Position numbers and translations under genes: made by a program
Shown here: positions 49,771 through 59,685 of the stretch, one piece after another
Position numbering within the stretch: position 1 is the stretch's first letter
Layout of the letters: each line of letters begins with the position of its first letter
Assembly (NCBI RefSeq): GCF_003987255.1
Contig: NZ_PIQC01000001.1
Coordinates: 124,001-188,000, forward strand
Length of the DNA stretch: 64,000 bases
Direction: 5' to 3'
Origin: Idiomarina ramblicola
GTDB lineage: Bacteria > Pseudomonadota > Gammaproteobacteria > Enterobacterales > Alteromonadaceae
Notes under the pieces: model-generated
Databases searched by the model: none
What the model was told of the DNA's origin: nothing
Seen by the model: only the letters and a program-made list of their open reading frames with translations

Positions 49771-51129
49771 TCAACCCTCACCGTTGCGGGCTGCTTTTAA
49801 TGACTCGGCGACTAAAAACGCCAATTCTAACACTTGATCAGCGTTCAGTCGTGGATCGCATTGCGTGCGGTAACGACTGGATAAATCCGCTTCACTGATA
49901 CGGTAAGCGCCACCGGTGCATTCCGTAACATCTTCCCCGGTCATTTCTAAATGAATACCACCGGGATAAGTACCTTCCGCCTGATGAATAGCAAAGAAGT
50001 GTCTTAATTCCTTATGTATGGCATCAAAATTGCGAGTTTTCAAGCCGTTATCGGCTTTAATGGTATTGCCGTGCATAGGATCACTCGACCAGACCACATT
50101 GCGACCTTCCTGTTTTACACGACGTACTAATTCGGGCAATTTATTCGCAAGATTATCGGCGCCCATACGGGTAATCAGCGTTAAACGACCCGGTTCGTTA
50201 TCAGGGTTCAACATATCAAGTAGCGCGATCAGTTCATCCGGTGGCATGTTCGGGCCTACTTTTACCCCTATTGGGTTGTGAATACCACGCATAAACTCAA
50301 CATGAGCCTGATCCAGTTTGCGCGTGCGCTCTCCAATCCAGACCATGTGTGCAGAGCAGTCGTACGGAAGCCCGGTTAAGGTGTCTGTGCGTGTCAGCGC
50401 TTGCTCGTAAGGCAATAACAACGCCTCATGAGAGGTGAACAGAGACGTCTCATGAATGGTTGCATTGTTATCTGCGTTAATTCCCAGTACTTCCATAAAG
50501 CGCAGAGCAGACTGTATTTCTTCAGCGATTTGCTGGTAGCGCTCTTTTAGCGGATTTGATGCCAGAAAACTCAGATTCCACTTATGAACTTTGTGTAAGT
50601 TAGCCAGCCCCCCTTGAGCGAAGGCCCGCAGTAAATTCAGGGTCGCTGCGGAGTGATGATAAGCTTTAATCATACGCTCAGGATCAGGCTGACGAGCCAT
50701 TTCATCAAACTCTGAACCATTAATGATGTCACCACGATAGCTAGGCAGACTCAGGTCACCAATGGTTTCAAAGTCACTGGAACGCGGCTTGGCATATTGC
50801 CCTGCCATGCGTGCAACTTTAGTTACCGGGCAGGAGCCTGCAAACGTCATGACAATGGCCATCTGCAGGATGACTTTAAAAGTGTCACGAATTTTTGGTG
50901 CATTGAAGTCACTAAAGGATTCAGCGCAATCACCGCCCTGCAGCAGGAACCCCTCTCCAACACAGACATTCTTTAACTGGTTTCTTAACGCTCGTATCTC
51001 TTCTGCGAACACCAGTGGCGGGAACTGACTCAGCTGCTGTTCTACAGCCTGCAACTGCGACGGATCTGAATACTTCGGTTGTTGTTCTATTGGCTTATCG
51101 CGCCAACTGCGCGCACTCCACTGGGCCAT
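49771..51129 (-). CDS. 3-deoxy-7-phosphoheptulonate synthase, class II
   Basis: This class II (plant-like) DAHP synthase joins PEP and erythrose 4-phosphate in the first step of the shikimate pathway. The 452-residue TIM-barrel protein has [15 protein letters not shown] with the metal cysteine, [12 protein letters not shown], and the metal-binding His/Glu in SDPMHGNT and [15 protein letters not shown]. Class II enzymes occur beside or in place of the AroFGH class I enzymes in several marine gammaproteobacteria. It is a single gene; regulation is not visible. Confidence 0.95.
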   Translation of the reverse strand: MAQWSARSWRDKPIEQQPKYSDPSQLQAVEQQLSQFPPLVFAEEIRALRNQLKNVCVGEGFLLQGGDCAESFSDFNAPKIRDTFKVILQMAIVMTFAGSCPVTKVARMAGQYAKPRSSDFETIGDLSLPSYRGDIINGSEFDEMARQPDPERMIKAYHHSAATLNLLRAFAQGGLANLHKVHKWNLSFLASNPLKERYQQIAEEIQSALRFMEVLGINADNNATIHETSLFTSHEALLLPYEQALTRTDTLTGLPYDCSAHMVWIGERTRKLDQAHVEFMRGIHNPIGVKVGPNMPPDELIALLDMLNPDNEPGRLTLITRMGADNLANKLPELVRRVKQEGRNVVWSSDPMHGNTIKADNGLKTRNFDAIHKELRHFFAIHQAEGTYPGGIHLEMTGEDVTECTGGAYRISEADLSSRYRTQCDPRLNADQVLELAFLVAESLKAARNGEG

Positions 51130-51201
51130 AACAAAAATTTATCCGTTTTATCGGTGAGTAAGAACTAAGAATGTACCGCTGTATCCCTTGAAAAGCAACG
51201 A

Positions 51202-52062
51202 CTAACGCCGTTGCTCGAGAGCATGAATGCGCTCATCCAAAGGCGGGTGACTCATAAACAATTTCGACATTGTTGAGCGTTTGCCGCTAATGCCAAACGC
51301 CAACATCGTACCGTCAAGTTGTGACTCTTTACCTTGCTGCAAGCGACGTAAAGCGGCAATCATCTTTTGCTTTCCGACTAAGTCTGCAGAACCAGCGTCA
51401 GCTCTGAACTCACGCTGACGCGAGAACCACATAACAATGGTACTGGCTAAGACCCCGAATACAACTTCAAGCAACATCACAACGCCGTAATAAGCAAAAC
51501 CCCCACCGCGTTGATTTCCACCACGCATTAATGCGCTGGCAATAATTCGTGCAAAAAACATCACAAAAGTATTGATCACGCCCTGAATTAACGTCAGCGT
51601 CACCATGTCGCCGTTAGCGATATGGCTTACTTCGTGCGCCAAAACGGCTTCAACCTCGTCGGCATTCATGTTTTGCAATAAGCCGGTGCTAACCGCAATT
51701 AAAGACGCGTTTTTACTACGCCCCGTAGCAAACGCATTAGGTTCCGGTGACTGGTAAACCGCAACTTGAGGCATAGGGATTCCAGCTTTTTTCGTCTGCT
51801 GCTGCACCATGCGAAGTAGCCATTCTTCAGACTGATTCTGGGGTTGTTCTATCACTCGGGCACCGGTTGAACGTAATGCCATCCAGCGTGATATCCAAAG
51901 CGAGACAAAAGCACCACCAAAACCAAACAACGCACAGAAGACTAACAATCCGACGGACCCTTGGGCATCAATGCCGGTTGCTGCAATCACAACATTAAAC
52001 ACCACACTAACCACCAGCAGAATGGCCAGGTTAGTGGCTAAAAACAGCAAAATTCTCTTCAT
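51202..52062 (-). CDS. htpX: Protease HtpX
   Basis: HtpX is an inner-membrane zinc metalloprotease that degrades damaged membrane proteins. The 286-residue protein has membrane segments at about 5-27, 34-56, 153-175 and 190-212, and the zinc motif [10 protein letters not shown] (catalytic Glu at about 141) with a further Glu in [16 protein letters not shown] precedes ATG 52062. It is separated from the bio genes by 59 bases. Confidence 0.97.
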   Translation of the reverse strand: MKRILLFLATNLAILLVVSVVFNVVIAATGIDAQGSVGLLVFCALFGFGGAFVSLWISRWMALRSTGARVIEQPQNQSEEWLLRMVQQQTKKAGIPMPQVAVYQSPEPNAFATGRSKNASLIAVSTGLLQNMNADEVEAVLAHEVSHIANGDMVTLTLIQGVINTFVMFFARIIASALMRGGNQRGGGFAYYGVVMLLEVVFGVLASTIVMWFSRQREFRADAGSADLVGKQKMIAALRRLQQGKESQLDGTMLAFGISGKRSTMSKLFMSHPPLDERIHALEQRR

Positions 52063-52121
52063 TGCTCGTACTCCAGGGGGAACTTAACCTGATAAACTAT
52101 GTGGGGTTAGTTCCTTAAATT

Positions 52122-52796
52122 TCAATCGTGTTTGTGGAAATAAATGCTCAAATCTTTTGCCGACCAGTCCGGTACATAAGGTATATGAGCAAGCTCCTGA
52201 GTGTTGAGCAATTCGCGTAATGAAGCGAGGTTCTCATCTTGTCTTGGCATCGGTTCCGGCTCCGTCTGTACTGCTATCCATCCGATAACCTCACAACCTT
52301 CCTGTCGTATTGACTGGAGGCTAAGTAAGGCGTGATTCAGACACCCCAGTTTTAATCCAACCACCAAAATCACTTGGGCATTAATAGCTTTGACAACCTC
52401 CGGCATGCACAATCCTGGTGCCAGAGGTAATTGCCATCCCCCTGCTCCTTCTATCACCAGACTGTCTATCTGCTGATCGCCAAACCACTCAACTGACGCC
52501 ACTAACTTATCTTTCTCTATGACAGTATCGTTATCTGCAGCCGCAATATGTGGCGCTATTGCCGCTTCAAACGTGTACGGATTGACCTTGTCGTAATCAA
52601 AACTGGTATTGCTCTGGTGCATTAAATTCAGCGCGTCATCGTTCACCAGTTGCCCATTCTGTCGCTGGCATCCGGAAGCAACAGGCTTCATCACGGCGAC
52701 TTTCTGCCTGGACTTAACCAGATGCTGAACAAAAGCACAGGCAGCAACCGTTTTACCTGCATCAGTATCCGTTCCCGTAATAAAATAGGTATTCAT
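52122..52796 (-). CDS. bioD: Dethiobiotin synthetase
   Basis: BioD closes the ureido ring to give dethiobiotin, using ATP and CO2. The 224-residue P-loop protein begins with TGTDTDAGKTVAACA (Walker A) and has the conserved EGAGGWQLPL. It is the last gene of the minus-strand run bioB-F-C-D, 18 bases after bioC. Confidence 0.96.
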   Translation of the reverse strand: MNTYFITGTDTDAGKTVAACAFVQHLVKSRQKVAVMKPVASGCQRQNGQLVNDDALNLMHQSNTSFDYDKVNPYTFEAAIAPHIAAADNDTVIEKDKLVASVEWFGDQQIDSLVIEGAGGWQLPLAPGLCMPEVVKAINAQVILVVGLKLGCLNHALLSLQSIRQEGCEVIGWIAVQTEPEPMPRQDENLASLRELLNTQELAHIPYVPDWSAKDLSIYFHKHD

Positions 52797-52814
52797 ATAA
52801 ACTTAAACTCAATA

Positions 52815-53582
52815 CTACTTGATTAATTTGATATTAAGAATTGACCACTCGAGTGGCAATCCTTTCATTGTTCGATAACGTTCGAATGCGCTTTCCAGCT
52901 GCTGCAAACGACGGTGAGTCATCAATCCCGCATGCTCCGTTCGTCTGACATAATTCGCACCAACCCCTTTAATGCTGACCATAAGATCACGAACGTTAGA
53001 AAAGTGCTGAGTGTGTTGATCTAAAGAAAAATCTGCGGACTGCCAATTAAGTGCGGTGACTTCCTTTTGAACTCCATCGGCTGTTTGGAAAGCTTGTGTA
53101 TGTTGCAGATCATCGACTGCATTCCAGCTTTTTATAAATGAACTGAAAGTCCCCTCAACAACGGTATTAACAGTAACGACACCACCAGGCTTTAAAACTC
53201 GGTAAGCCTCGCTCATTGCGCGCTCTAAATCATGTACCCATTGCATGGATAAATTAGCAAATATCCAATCAACGGTGTTATCAGCAATAGGCAGTGCTTC
53301 CCACTCACCATTAAGCCAGGTGAGTTGCGGATAATCCTCTACGGCTTTTGATAGCATAGCCTGTGCTATATCAACACCAAGGTAGTTATCCGCCCGGGTT
53401 AAGATATCTGCGGTCGTTGATGCAGGACCACAACCAACATCTAGCGCATTAGATGCGTAATCCGGACCGATACTTAATAGTTTACTCGCCGTCAGCCGCT
53501 GAATATCCGCGTGCTGGTGATAGTGTTTGGCTGCTTTATTAAATTGCCGCGCAACGGCTGGTTGAAAATTCATGGGTTTCAT
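52815..53582 (-). CDS. bioC: Malonyl-ACP O-methyltransferase BioC
   Basis: BioC methylates malonyl-ACP to start pimelate synthesis. The 255-residue SAM methyltransferase has motif I ALDVGCGPAS and motif II/III features (LGVDIAQAML, NLSMQWVHDL). The start overlaps the bioF stop by 4 bases. No bioH is found in this window, so the esterase partner must be elsewhere. Confidence 0.92.
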   Translation of the reverse strand: MKPMNFQPAVARQFNKAAKHYHQHADIQRLTASKLLSIGPDYASNALDVGCGPASTTADILTRADNYLGVDIAQAMLSKAVEDYPQLTWLNGEWEALPIADNTVDWIFANLSMQWVHDLERAMSEAYRVLKPGGVVTVNTVVEGTFSSFIKSWNAVDDLQHTQAFQTADGVQKEVTALNWQSADFSLDQHTQHFSNVRDLMVSIKGVGANYVRRTEHAGLMTHRRLQQLESAFERYRTMKGLPLEWSILNIKLIK

Positions 53583-54709
53583 AATCGGCTACGAACTCTA
53601 TCGACCGTATCCCAAAACGTGCTGAGTTCCGATAGTGGCATTTCTGACGTTAAACTAAACCGAATACGAGAGCTTCCCCACGGCACAGTTGGCGGGCGAA
53701 TAACGCTGCACAGGTAACCATGAGTCTGCAACTGTGTTGCCATATTCAACGCGTCTTCATCAGAATCGAACAACCAGGTTTGTATCGCAGAACCTGAATC
53801 AATCGTTTTTAAATCGCGCTGTTTAAGCTCATCACGGAAATACTGAATACGCTCATTGAGTCTGCCACGACGTTCATCGCCTTCTGAACTGCGCACAATT
53901 TCTACCGAAGCTTTTATTGCCGCTGCCTGTGCCGGCGGCATCGCAGTGGAGTAAATATAATCGCGACAAAATTGAATCAAACTTTCAACCTCATCATCAC
54001 CGGCACAGACAAATGCTCCACCAACGCCCAGGGCCTTACCGAACGTCCCGGTTACCACATCAGCAACAGACGATGCATGAGTTAACGACCCTTTTCCTTC
54101 GGTGCCGTAGGCGCCTATTCCATGAGCATCATCCAGCATGATTTTTATCATGTGTTCCTGCTTTAAACATGCCAACTGGTTTAAATCACAGGCATCGCCA
54201 TCCATACTAAAAACGCCTTCAGTCACCAGCCAGTCGCCGGCAATTGCTTTGCTGACTATAGGCAATGGTTGATTATGAGGGTATCGCTTAAACCGGGCTT
54301 CGCCATGCTGCATACCATCAATAATTGAGGCATGAACCAGTTTGTCTGCAAAAAGTCTTTGTTGTTTATCAAGCAGCGTTGTCAGCACACCGTGATTTGC
54401 TGCAAAGCCCGAATTAAACAGCAAAGCTCTGGGTTTACCCAGCCAGTCTGCCAACAATTCTTCGAGCTCTTGGTGAATGCCACTATAACCACTGAGTAAC
54501 GGAGACCCAGTACTGCCAACCCCCCAGATATCAACAGCCTGCTTAAAAGCTCGCTTTATACCCGAGTGCTGGCTTAGGCCGAGGTAATCATTGGTACTGA
54601 AATCCAGCTGCCATTGGGTATCACAGCTCCGTATTTTTCGTTTACGAAAAAGCGAAGACCCCTTTCGCTCTTCAAGCTGCTGTTGATACCCCGACACGGT
54701 CTTCTCCAC
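53579..54709 (-). CDS. bioF: 8-amino-7-oxononanoate synthase
   Basis: BioF condenses pimeloyl-ACP with L-alanine. The 376-residue PLP enzyme has the DDAHGIGAYG motif (PLP-binding Asp and His) and the Schiff-base lysine in TGTFGKALGVGG. It starts 6 bases after the bioB stop and overlaps bioC. Confidence 0.96.
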   Translation of the reverse strand: MEKTVSGYQQQLEERKGSSLFRKRKIRSCDTQWQLDFSTNDYLGLSQHSGIKRAFKQAVDIWGVGSTGSPLLSGYSGIHQELEELLADWLGKPRALLFNSGFAANHGVLTTLLDKQQRLFADKLVHASIIDGMQHGEARFKRYPHNQPLPIVSKAIAGDWLVTEGVFSMDGDACDLNQLACLKQEHMIKIMLDDAHGIGAYGTEGKGSLTHASSVADVVTGTFGKALGVGGAFVCAGDDEVESLIQFCRDYIYSTAMPPAQAAAIKASVEIVRSSEGDERRGRLNERIQYFRDELKQRDLKTIDSGSAIQTWLFDSDEDALNMATQLQTHGYLCSVIRPPTVPWGSSRIRFSLTSEMPLSELSTFWDTVDRVRSRL

Positions 54710-54715
54710 TTTTTA

Positions 54716-55753
54716 CTAGGATGCGTCGTAATATCGAACAGGATTCTGCCGTTCTTTAATAGCGTCTTCAATAACCGCCGTATGAACGTCATCATCATAA
54801 CCATCGCGTTGTTCCGGCGTTATTCCAAGGCGCTCGAACAAACGTAAATCAGCATCAGCCTCAGGATTCGCTGTCGTCAGCAGTTTTTCACCATAAAAGA
54901 TTGAATTAGCACCGGCTAAAAAGCATAACGCCTGCATTTCATCACTCATATCTTCACGACCAGCCGACAAACGAACATGTGAGGCCGGCATTAGAATACG
55001 TGCAACAGCAACCGTTCGTACAAACTCAAAATTATCCATGTCTTCTAGCTTAGCGAAAGGTGTTCCTTCCACTTTTACCAGCATGTTAATAGGGACACTT
55101 TCAGGATGCTTAGGCAAATTAGCTAATTGAACTAATAAAGAGGCGCGATCGGTGACACTCTCACCCATACCCACAATACCGCCTGCGCAGACTTTCATAC
55201 CGGCATCACGAACATTATTCAGTGTATTCAGGCGATCCTGATAAGTTCGGGTCGTAATAATATCGCCATAAAATTCCGGTGACGTATCGAGATTATGATT
55301 ATAATAATCAAGACCTGCCTGCTCTAGCATTTTTGCCTGCTCATTGCTTAGCATGCCAAGAGTCATACAGCTTTCTAAGCCCAATGCTTTAACGCCTTTT
55401 ATCATTTCAATAACGTAAGGCATATCGCGATCTTTTGGATTACGCCATGCGGCGCCCATACAAAAGCGGCTAGCGCCCTTTTCTTTTGCCGCCTGAGCTT
55501 CTGCCAGGACACTTTCTACAGCCATTAAACGCTCGCGCTCCAGGCCCGTATGATAATGAGCGCTTTGCGGACAATACTTGCAGTCTTCAGGGCAGGCTCC
55601 GGTTTTAATCGACAGCAAGGTACTAACCTGAACTTCGTTCGGATTAAAGTGCTGACGATGCACGGTTTGCGCTTCAAAAACTAAGTCATTTAGCGGCTTT
55701 TGTAACAGTTCCTGAACCTCTTCAATGGTCCAGTCATTGCGGACTTGTGACAT
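54716..55753 (-). CDS. bioB: Biotin synthase
   Basis: BioB inserts sulfur into dethiobiotin with radical SAM chemistry. From ATG 55753 the protein has 345 residues; an ATG four codons earlier (55765) lacks a ribosome site. The radical SAM motif CPEDCKYC is intact, and [11 protein letters not shown] and the 2Fe-2S arginine region AGREDMSDE are present. It leads the bioBFCD run and is divergent from bioA. Confidence 0.97.
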   Translation of the reverse strand: MSQVRNDWTIEEVQELLQKPLNDLVFEAQTVHRQHFNPNEVQVSTLLSIKTGACPEDCKYCPQSAHYHTGLERERLMAVESVLAEAQAAKEKGASRFCMGAAWRNPKDRDMPYVIEMIKGVKALGLESCMTLGMLSNEQAKMLEQAGLDYYNHNLDTSPEFYGDIITTRTYQDRLNTLNNVRDAGMKVCAGGIVGMGESVTDRASLLVQLANLPKHPESVPINMLVKVEGTPFAKLEDMDNFEFVRTVAVARILMPASHVRLSAGREDMSDEMQALCFLAGANSIFYGEKLLTTANPEADADLRLFERLGITPEQRDGYDDDVHTAVIEDAIKERQNPVRYYDAS

Positions 55754-55854
55754 GATGAATCTCATAGGTTTGGCAAATTATGGTCGACTAGAATAATTCA
55801 GCTCGATACACTGTCAATATACTTTGCATTCCATACTTTACAATAGATTATTTT

Positions 55855-57150
55855 ATGACCAAAAGCGATATTGAATTTGATCGCCAGCATATTTGGCACC
55901 CCTACACTTCTATGCTGAACCCGCTACCCGCCTATAAAGTCGAGTCTGCAGAAGGTTGCACGCTCATTTTAGAGGAAGGAATTAAGGTAATTGATGGAAT
56001 GTCTTCCTGGTGGGCTGTCATTCACGGCTACCGTAACCCACGCTTAGACGCAGTGGCACACAGCCAAATTGATAAAATGAGCCATGTCATGTTTGGTGGA
56101 ATCACCCATCAGCCCGCCATCGATCTTGCCAGACGCCTGCTTGATTTGACCCCTGCACCACTGGAGCGGGTATTCATTGCTGACTCCGGATCGGTGAGCG
56201 TAGAAGTTGCCATAAAAATGGCGCTGCAGTTTTGGTTGGCTCAAGAGCGCTCGGAAAAACACCGTCTACTAACAGTAAAAGGCGGGTACCATGGTGACAC
56301 CTTTAAAGCGATGTCGGTTTGTGACCCTGTCAACGGTATGCATCACTTGTTTAATAAAGCGATTAACTCACAGCTTTTTGCTGATGCGCCAGCATTAAGT
56401 CCTGATGACGAATGGACAGACAGCGCAGGCCAGCAGCTCAAACTGTGGTTTGAACAGTTTCATAAAGAGCTTGCGGCGGTGATACTTGAACCCATTGTTC
56501 AGGGTGCCGGCGGCATGCGTTTTTATCACCCGGAATACTTGCGATTAATACGTAAACTTTGCGATGACTATGATGTACTGCTCATTGCAGACGAGATTGC
56601 CACAGGCTTTGGCCGTACTGGCAAGTTATTTGCGTGTGAGCATGCGGAAGTTACGCCTGACATTCTTTGTTTGGGTAAAGCGCTCACTGGTGGTTATATG
56701 ACGTTGGCAGCAACGCTAACCACGAAAAAAGTGGCAGAAACCATAGGGGAAGGCCCTGGTGGCGGTGCCTTGATGCATGGCCCTACGTTCATGGGGAACC
56801 CCTTAGCGTGCGCGGTCGCTACAGAGTCGCTGGCCATTATTGCTGAAGGCAATTGGCAGCAACAGGTCAACGACATAGAAAGACAGTTAAAGAAAGAACT
56901 TCTTCCTTTAGCAAAATACAGTTCGGTAAAAGACGCACGAGTCTTTGGGGCTATTGGCGTACTGGAAATGAATCAGCCAATTGACGTAGCCAGTGCACAA
57001 AAACGGTTTATTGAACTGGGTGTCTGGATCCGGCCTTTCGGGCGTTTACTTTATATTATGCCGCCTTACATCATTAGTGCAGAAGAGCTTAGCCAGCTGA
57101 CTTATGCAATGAAAGACTATGTTGAAAATCAGGACAATGGAACGGTTTAG
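55855..57150 (+). CDS. bioA: Adenosylmethionine-8-amino-7-oxononanoate aminotransferase
   Basis: BioA makes 7,8-diaminopelargonate using SAM as amino donor. The 431-residue class III aminotransferase begins DRQHIWHPYTSM, a BioA hallmark, and has the PLP segment LIADEIATGFGRTG with the lysine in LCLGKALTGGYM. It is divergent from bioB across about 100 bases. No canonical BirA box (TTGTAAACC/GGTTTACAA) is found in that gap. The stop overlaps that of the opposing gene by 3 bases. Confidence 0.96.
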   Translation: MTKSDIEFDRQHIWHPYTSMLNPLPAYKVESAEGCTLILEEGIKVIDGMSSWWAVIHGYRNPRLDAVAHSQIDKMSHVMFGGITHQPAIDLARRLLDLTPAPLERVFIADSGSVSVEVAIKMALQFWLAQERSEKHRLLTVKGGYHGDTFKAMSVCDPVNGMHHLFNKAINSQLFADAPALSPDDEWTDSAGQQLKLWFEQFHKELAAVILEPIVQGAGGMRFYHPEYLRLIRKLCDDYDVLLIADEIATGFGRTGKLFACEHAEVTPDILCLGKALTGGYMTLAATLTTKKVAETIGEGPGGGALMHGPTFMGNPLACAVATESLAIIAEGNWQQQVNDIERQLKKELLPLAKYSSVKDARVFGAIGVLEMNQPIDVASAQKRFIELGVWIRPFGRLLYIMPPYIISAEELSQLTYAMKDYVENQDNGTV

Positions 57151-57506
57151 AAACCAAAGAAATAAAGCGATAAGCCACCCAGGCAACTCATGATTAATAT
57201 CATAATATTAATCCATAAATGCTGCTTGTGCTGGCGGAACAGGACATAATTAAGAACAAAACTAACCAGGCTAACAAACAACCCGATAATTAAAAGTATG
57301 ACAAATAAGTCGCCTAAAGTGAGGTGCCAGTAGTCACGTACCGAAATCCCAAAAATTTCGGTCAGAATGGTATTTCGTTCAGGTTTCGCATAATTGAAAA
57401 CAGTGGCCGCAATCACAAAGATCAGCCAGCCAAAAATAGACAACCATCCCAGAACTCGAGACCAAAATGGTACCCGCTTTAAATCCGTTAAGGATCCCCT
57501 TTTCAT
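57147..57506 (-). CDS. Small membrane protein of unknown function
   Basis: A 119-residue protein with three or four hydrophobic segments (about 17-38, 63-83, 96-115) and a basic N-terminus (MKRGSLTDLKRV). I do not recognise the family. It is convergent with bioA and the two stop codons overlap (57147-57150). The ATG has an acceptable site upstream (GAGAGAAAAATT). Confidence 0.65.
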   Translation of the reverse strand: MKRGSLTDLKRVPFWSRVLGWLSIFGWLIFVIAATVFNYAKPERNTILTEIFGISVRDYWHLTLGDLFVILLIIGLFVSLVSFVLNYVLFRQHKQHLWINIMILIMSCLGGLSLYFFGF

Positions 57507-57613
57507 AATTTTTCTCTCTGTTCTCAGGGGTTATACTTGAGTCTGCGCCAAACCGAGGTAACATAGCAACCTTTCTATAGCAAAATAGTGTAAATTTCGG
57601 AGAAAACCAACTC

Positions 57614-59014
57614 ATGTCGTATGCTTCTGTAGTGGATGTTCTGGCAGGAAAAATCGCTGTCGATGAAACCGTCACAGTCCGGGGCTGGGTCCGCACTCGC
57701 CGTGACTCAAAAGCCGGTATTTCATTTATTAACTTGCACGATGGCTCATGCTTTGATGCCATTCAGGCCGTGGTTCCGGCTGAACTTCCCAATTACAGTA
57801 ATGAAGTGCAGAAGCTGACGACTGGTTGTTCTGTTGCTATTACCGGTGTTGTTGTTCCTTCTCAGGGCAAAGGTCAGTCATTTGAACTTCAGGCAACCAA
57901 AGTTCACGTGTATGGCTGGGTTGAAGATCCTGACACCTACCCGATGTCGCCTAAGCGTCATAGTATGGAATATTTACGCGAATACGCTCACCTGCGCCCT
58001 CGCACGAACATTACCGGCGCCGTAATGCGTGTACGTAATGCCTTATCCCAGGCTATTCACCGCTTCTTCCATGAGGAAGGTTATTTGTGGGTGAGTACAC
58101 CCATTATTACAACATCCGATTGCGAAGGCGCAGGCGAAATGTTCCGTGTTTCAACGCTGGATATGCTAAACATTCCGAAAACGGACAAAGGTGAGGTCGA
58201 TTATTCTGAAGACTTTTTCGGTAAAGAAGCTTTTTTAACCGTTTCCGGACAGCTGAACGTTGAGTCTTACGCCTGCTCTCTGTCAAAGGTCTACACCTTT
58301 GGGCCGACATTCCGCGCCGAAAACTCAAACACCAGCCGTCACTTGTCTGAGTTCTGGATGGTAGAGCCGGAGCTGGCATTTGCTACTTTAGATGATGTTG
58401 CCGGCTTAGCTGAAGCCATGTTGAAATATGTCTTTAAAGCCGTGCTTGAAGAACGCCCGGACGACATGACATTCTTTGCTGAGCGCATTAACTCAGATGC
58501 TATTAGCCGTTTAGAGGCTATTGTTAATAATGACTTCGTGCACATGGATTACACCGACGCTATCGAGATTCTGAAGAGTTGCGACAAAAAGTTTGAGTAT
58601 CCGGTTGAATGGGGAGTGGATCTACAATCAGAGCACGAACGTTATTTAGCCGAGGAGCATGTCGGGGCGCCGATTATTCTGAAAAACTACCCGCGTGACA
58701 TCAAAGCGTTTTACATGCGTCAGAATGAAGATGGTAAAACGGTTGCCGCCATGGACGTTTTGGCGCCGGGTATTGGCGAAATCATTGGTGGTTCAGCCCG
58801 TGAGGAACGCTTAGACATTCTTGACCAGCGTATTGAAGAAATGAACCTGCCAAAAGAAGAGTATGGCTTTTACCGCGACTTACGTCGTTACGGTACCGTT
58901 CCTCACGCCGGTTTTGGTCTGGGCTTTGAACGTTTAGTGGCTTATGTCACTGGCGTACAAAATATTCGCGACGTTATCCCATTCCCACGGGCTCCGAAAA
59001 GTGCTGAGTTTTAA
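57614..59014 (+). CDS. asnS: Asparaginyl-tRNA synthetase
   Basis: AsnS charges tRNA-Asn. The 466-residue class IIb synthetase has an OB-fold anticodon domain (about 15-100, [17 protein letters not shown]), motif 2 [22 protein letters not shown] (given as [11 protein letters not shown]) and motif 3 [10 protein letters not shown] near the C-terminus. GGAGAAAACC stands before ATG 57614. It converges with the nitroreductase gene, overlapping it by 4 bases at the ends. Confidence 0.98.
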   Translation: MSYASVVDVLAGKIAVDETVTVRGWVRTRRDSKAGISFINLHDGSCFDAIQAVVPAELPNYSNEVQKLTTGCSVAITGVVVPSQGKGQSFELQATKVHVYGWVEDPDTYPMSPKRHSMEYLREYAHLRPRTNITGAVMRVRNALSQAIHRFFHEEGYLWVSTPIITTSDCEGAGEMFRVSTLDMLNIPKTDKGEVDYSEDFFGKEAFLTVSGQLNVESYACSLSKVYTFGPTFRAENSNTSRHLSEFWMVEPELAFATLDDVAGLAEAMLKYVFKAVLEERPDDMTFFAERINSDAISRLEAIVNNDFVHMDYTDAIEILKSCDKKFEYPVEWGVDLQSEHERYLAEEHVGAPIILKNYPRDIKAFYMRQNEDGKTVAAMDVLAPGIGEIIGGSAREERLDILDQRIEEMNLPKEEYGFYRDLRRYGTVPHAGFGLGFERLVAYVTGVQNIRDVIPFPRAPKSAEF

Positions 59015-59577
59015 TCCAGCACTAAGTCGTTAGCGTCCATAAAAAACGGTGATGGATCTTTTTGTGGTTTTATCGGCGTAGGGACCGCAGGTGTCCCTAC
59101 GTACAGAAAGCCAACAATGGCATCGTCTACTGATAATCCTAGCTGTTCCTTGATAAATTCGTCCTCAGCCATCCATCCCGTACGCCAAATTGCCCCAATG
59201 CCTTGAGAAAAAGCAGCCTGTTGCATGCCATGAGTCGCACAGGCAACCGTACAAAGTTGTTCATCACGCGGGACTTTTTGATGTTCCTGGAAGCGTAAAC
59301 AGGAAACAATCACTAAAGGTGCACGAAAAGGTAATTGCCCTGCTTGTTCCACGACCGTTTCAGAAAAGCCACTAAGTTGAGCTGCTTGCTGGTAAATGTC
59401 GGCCAGAAGCTGCCTTTCTTTGCCTTGAAATTGAATAAACTGATAAGGCGTTAGCCCCATGTGATCAGGCGCTCTTACGGCAGCAGCCTGTATCAGTTCT
59501 AACTGTTCTTGTGTAGGTCCCGGCTCGTTTAAACGCGGCATAGAGGAGCGAGTTGTTAATAATTCTTCGGCTTTCAT
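59011..59577 (-). CDS. YdjA-type nitroreductase family protein
   Basis: A 188-residue FMN-dependent nitroreductase of the small YdjA type. The signature is [18 protein letters not shown] at the start and [16 protein letters not shown] near residue 35, with [21 protein letters not shown] for the FMN site. The physiological substrate is unknown. In E. coli ydjA is also adjacent to sppA and ansA, and here the gene is divergent from sppA. Confidence 0.9.
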   Translation of the reverse strand: MKAEELLTTRSSMPRLNEPGPTQEQLELIQAAAVRAPDHMGLTPYQFIQFQGKERQLLADIYQQAAQLSGFSETVVEQAGQLPFRAPLVIVSCLRFQEHQKVPRDEQLCTVACATHGMQQAAFSQGIGAIWRTGWMAEDEFIKEQLGLSVDDAIVGFLYVGTPAVPTPIKPQKDPSPFFMDANDLVLD

Positions 59578-59685
59578 ACATCAACCTTATTCAATGTGTA
59601 ACGCTTCGTTACATTCTCTGACTGGTCTGTCGCCCAGACATTCGATATGCTAAGACCAATTTAAATTAGCAAGTGAGAATTAACT

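Noticed and set aside
55766-55854. Possible BirA operator between bioB and bioA
   Set aside because: Only a partial CTTTACAA half is present; the second half is not at the needed distance, so I do not annotate it.
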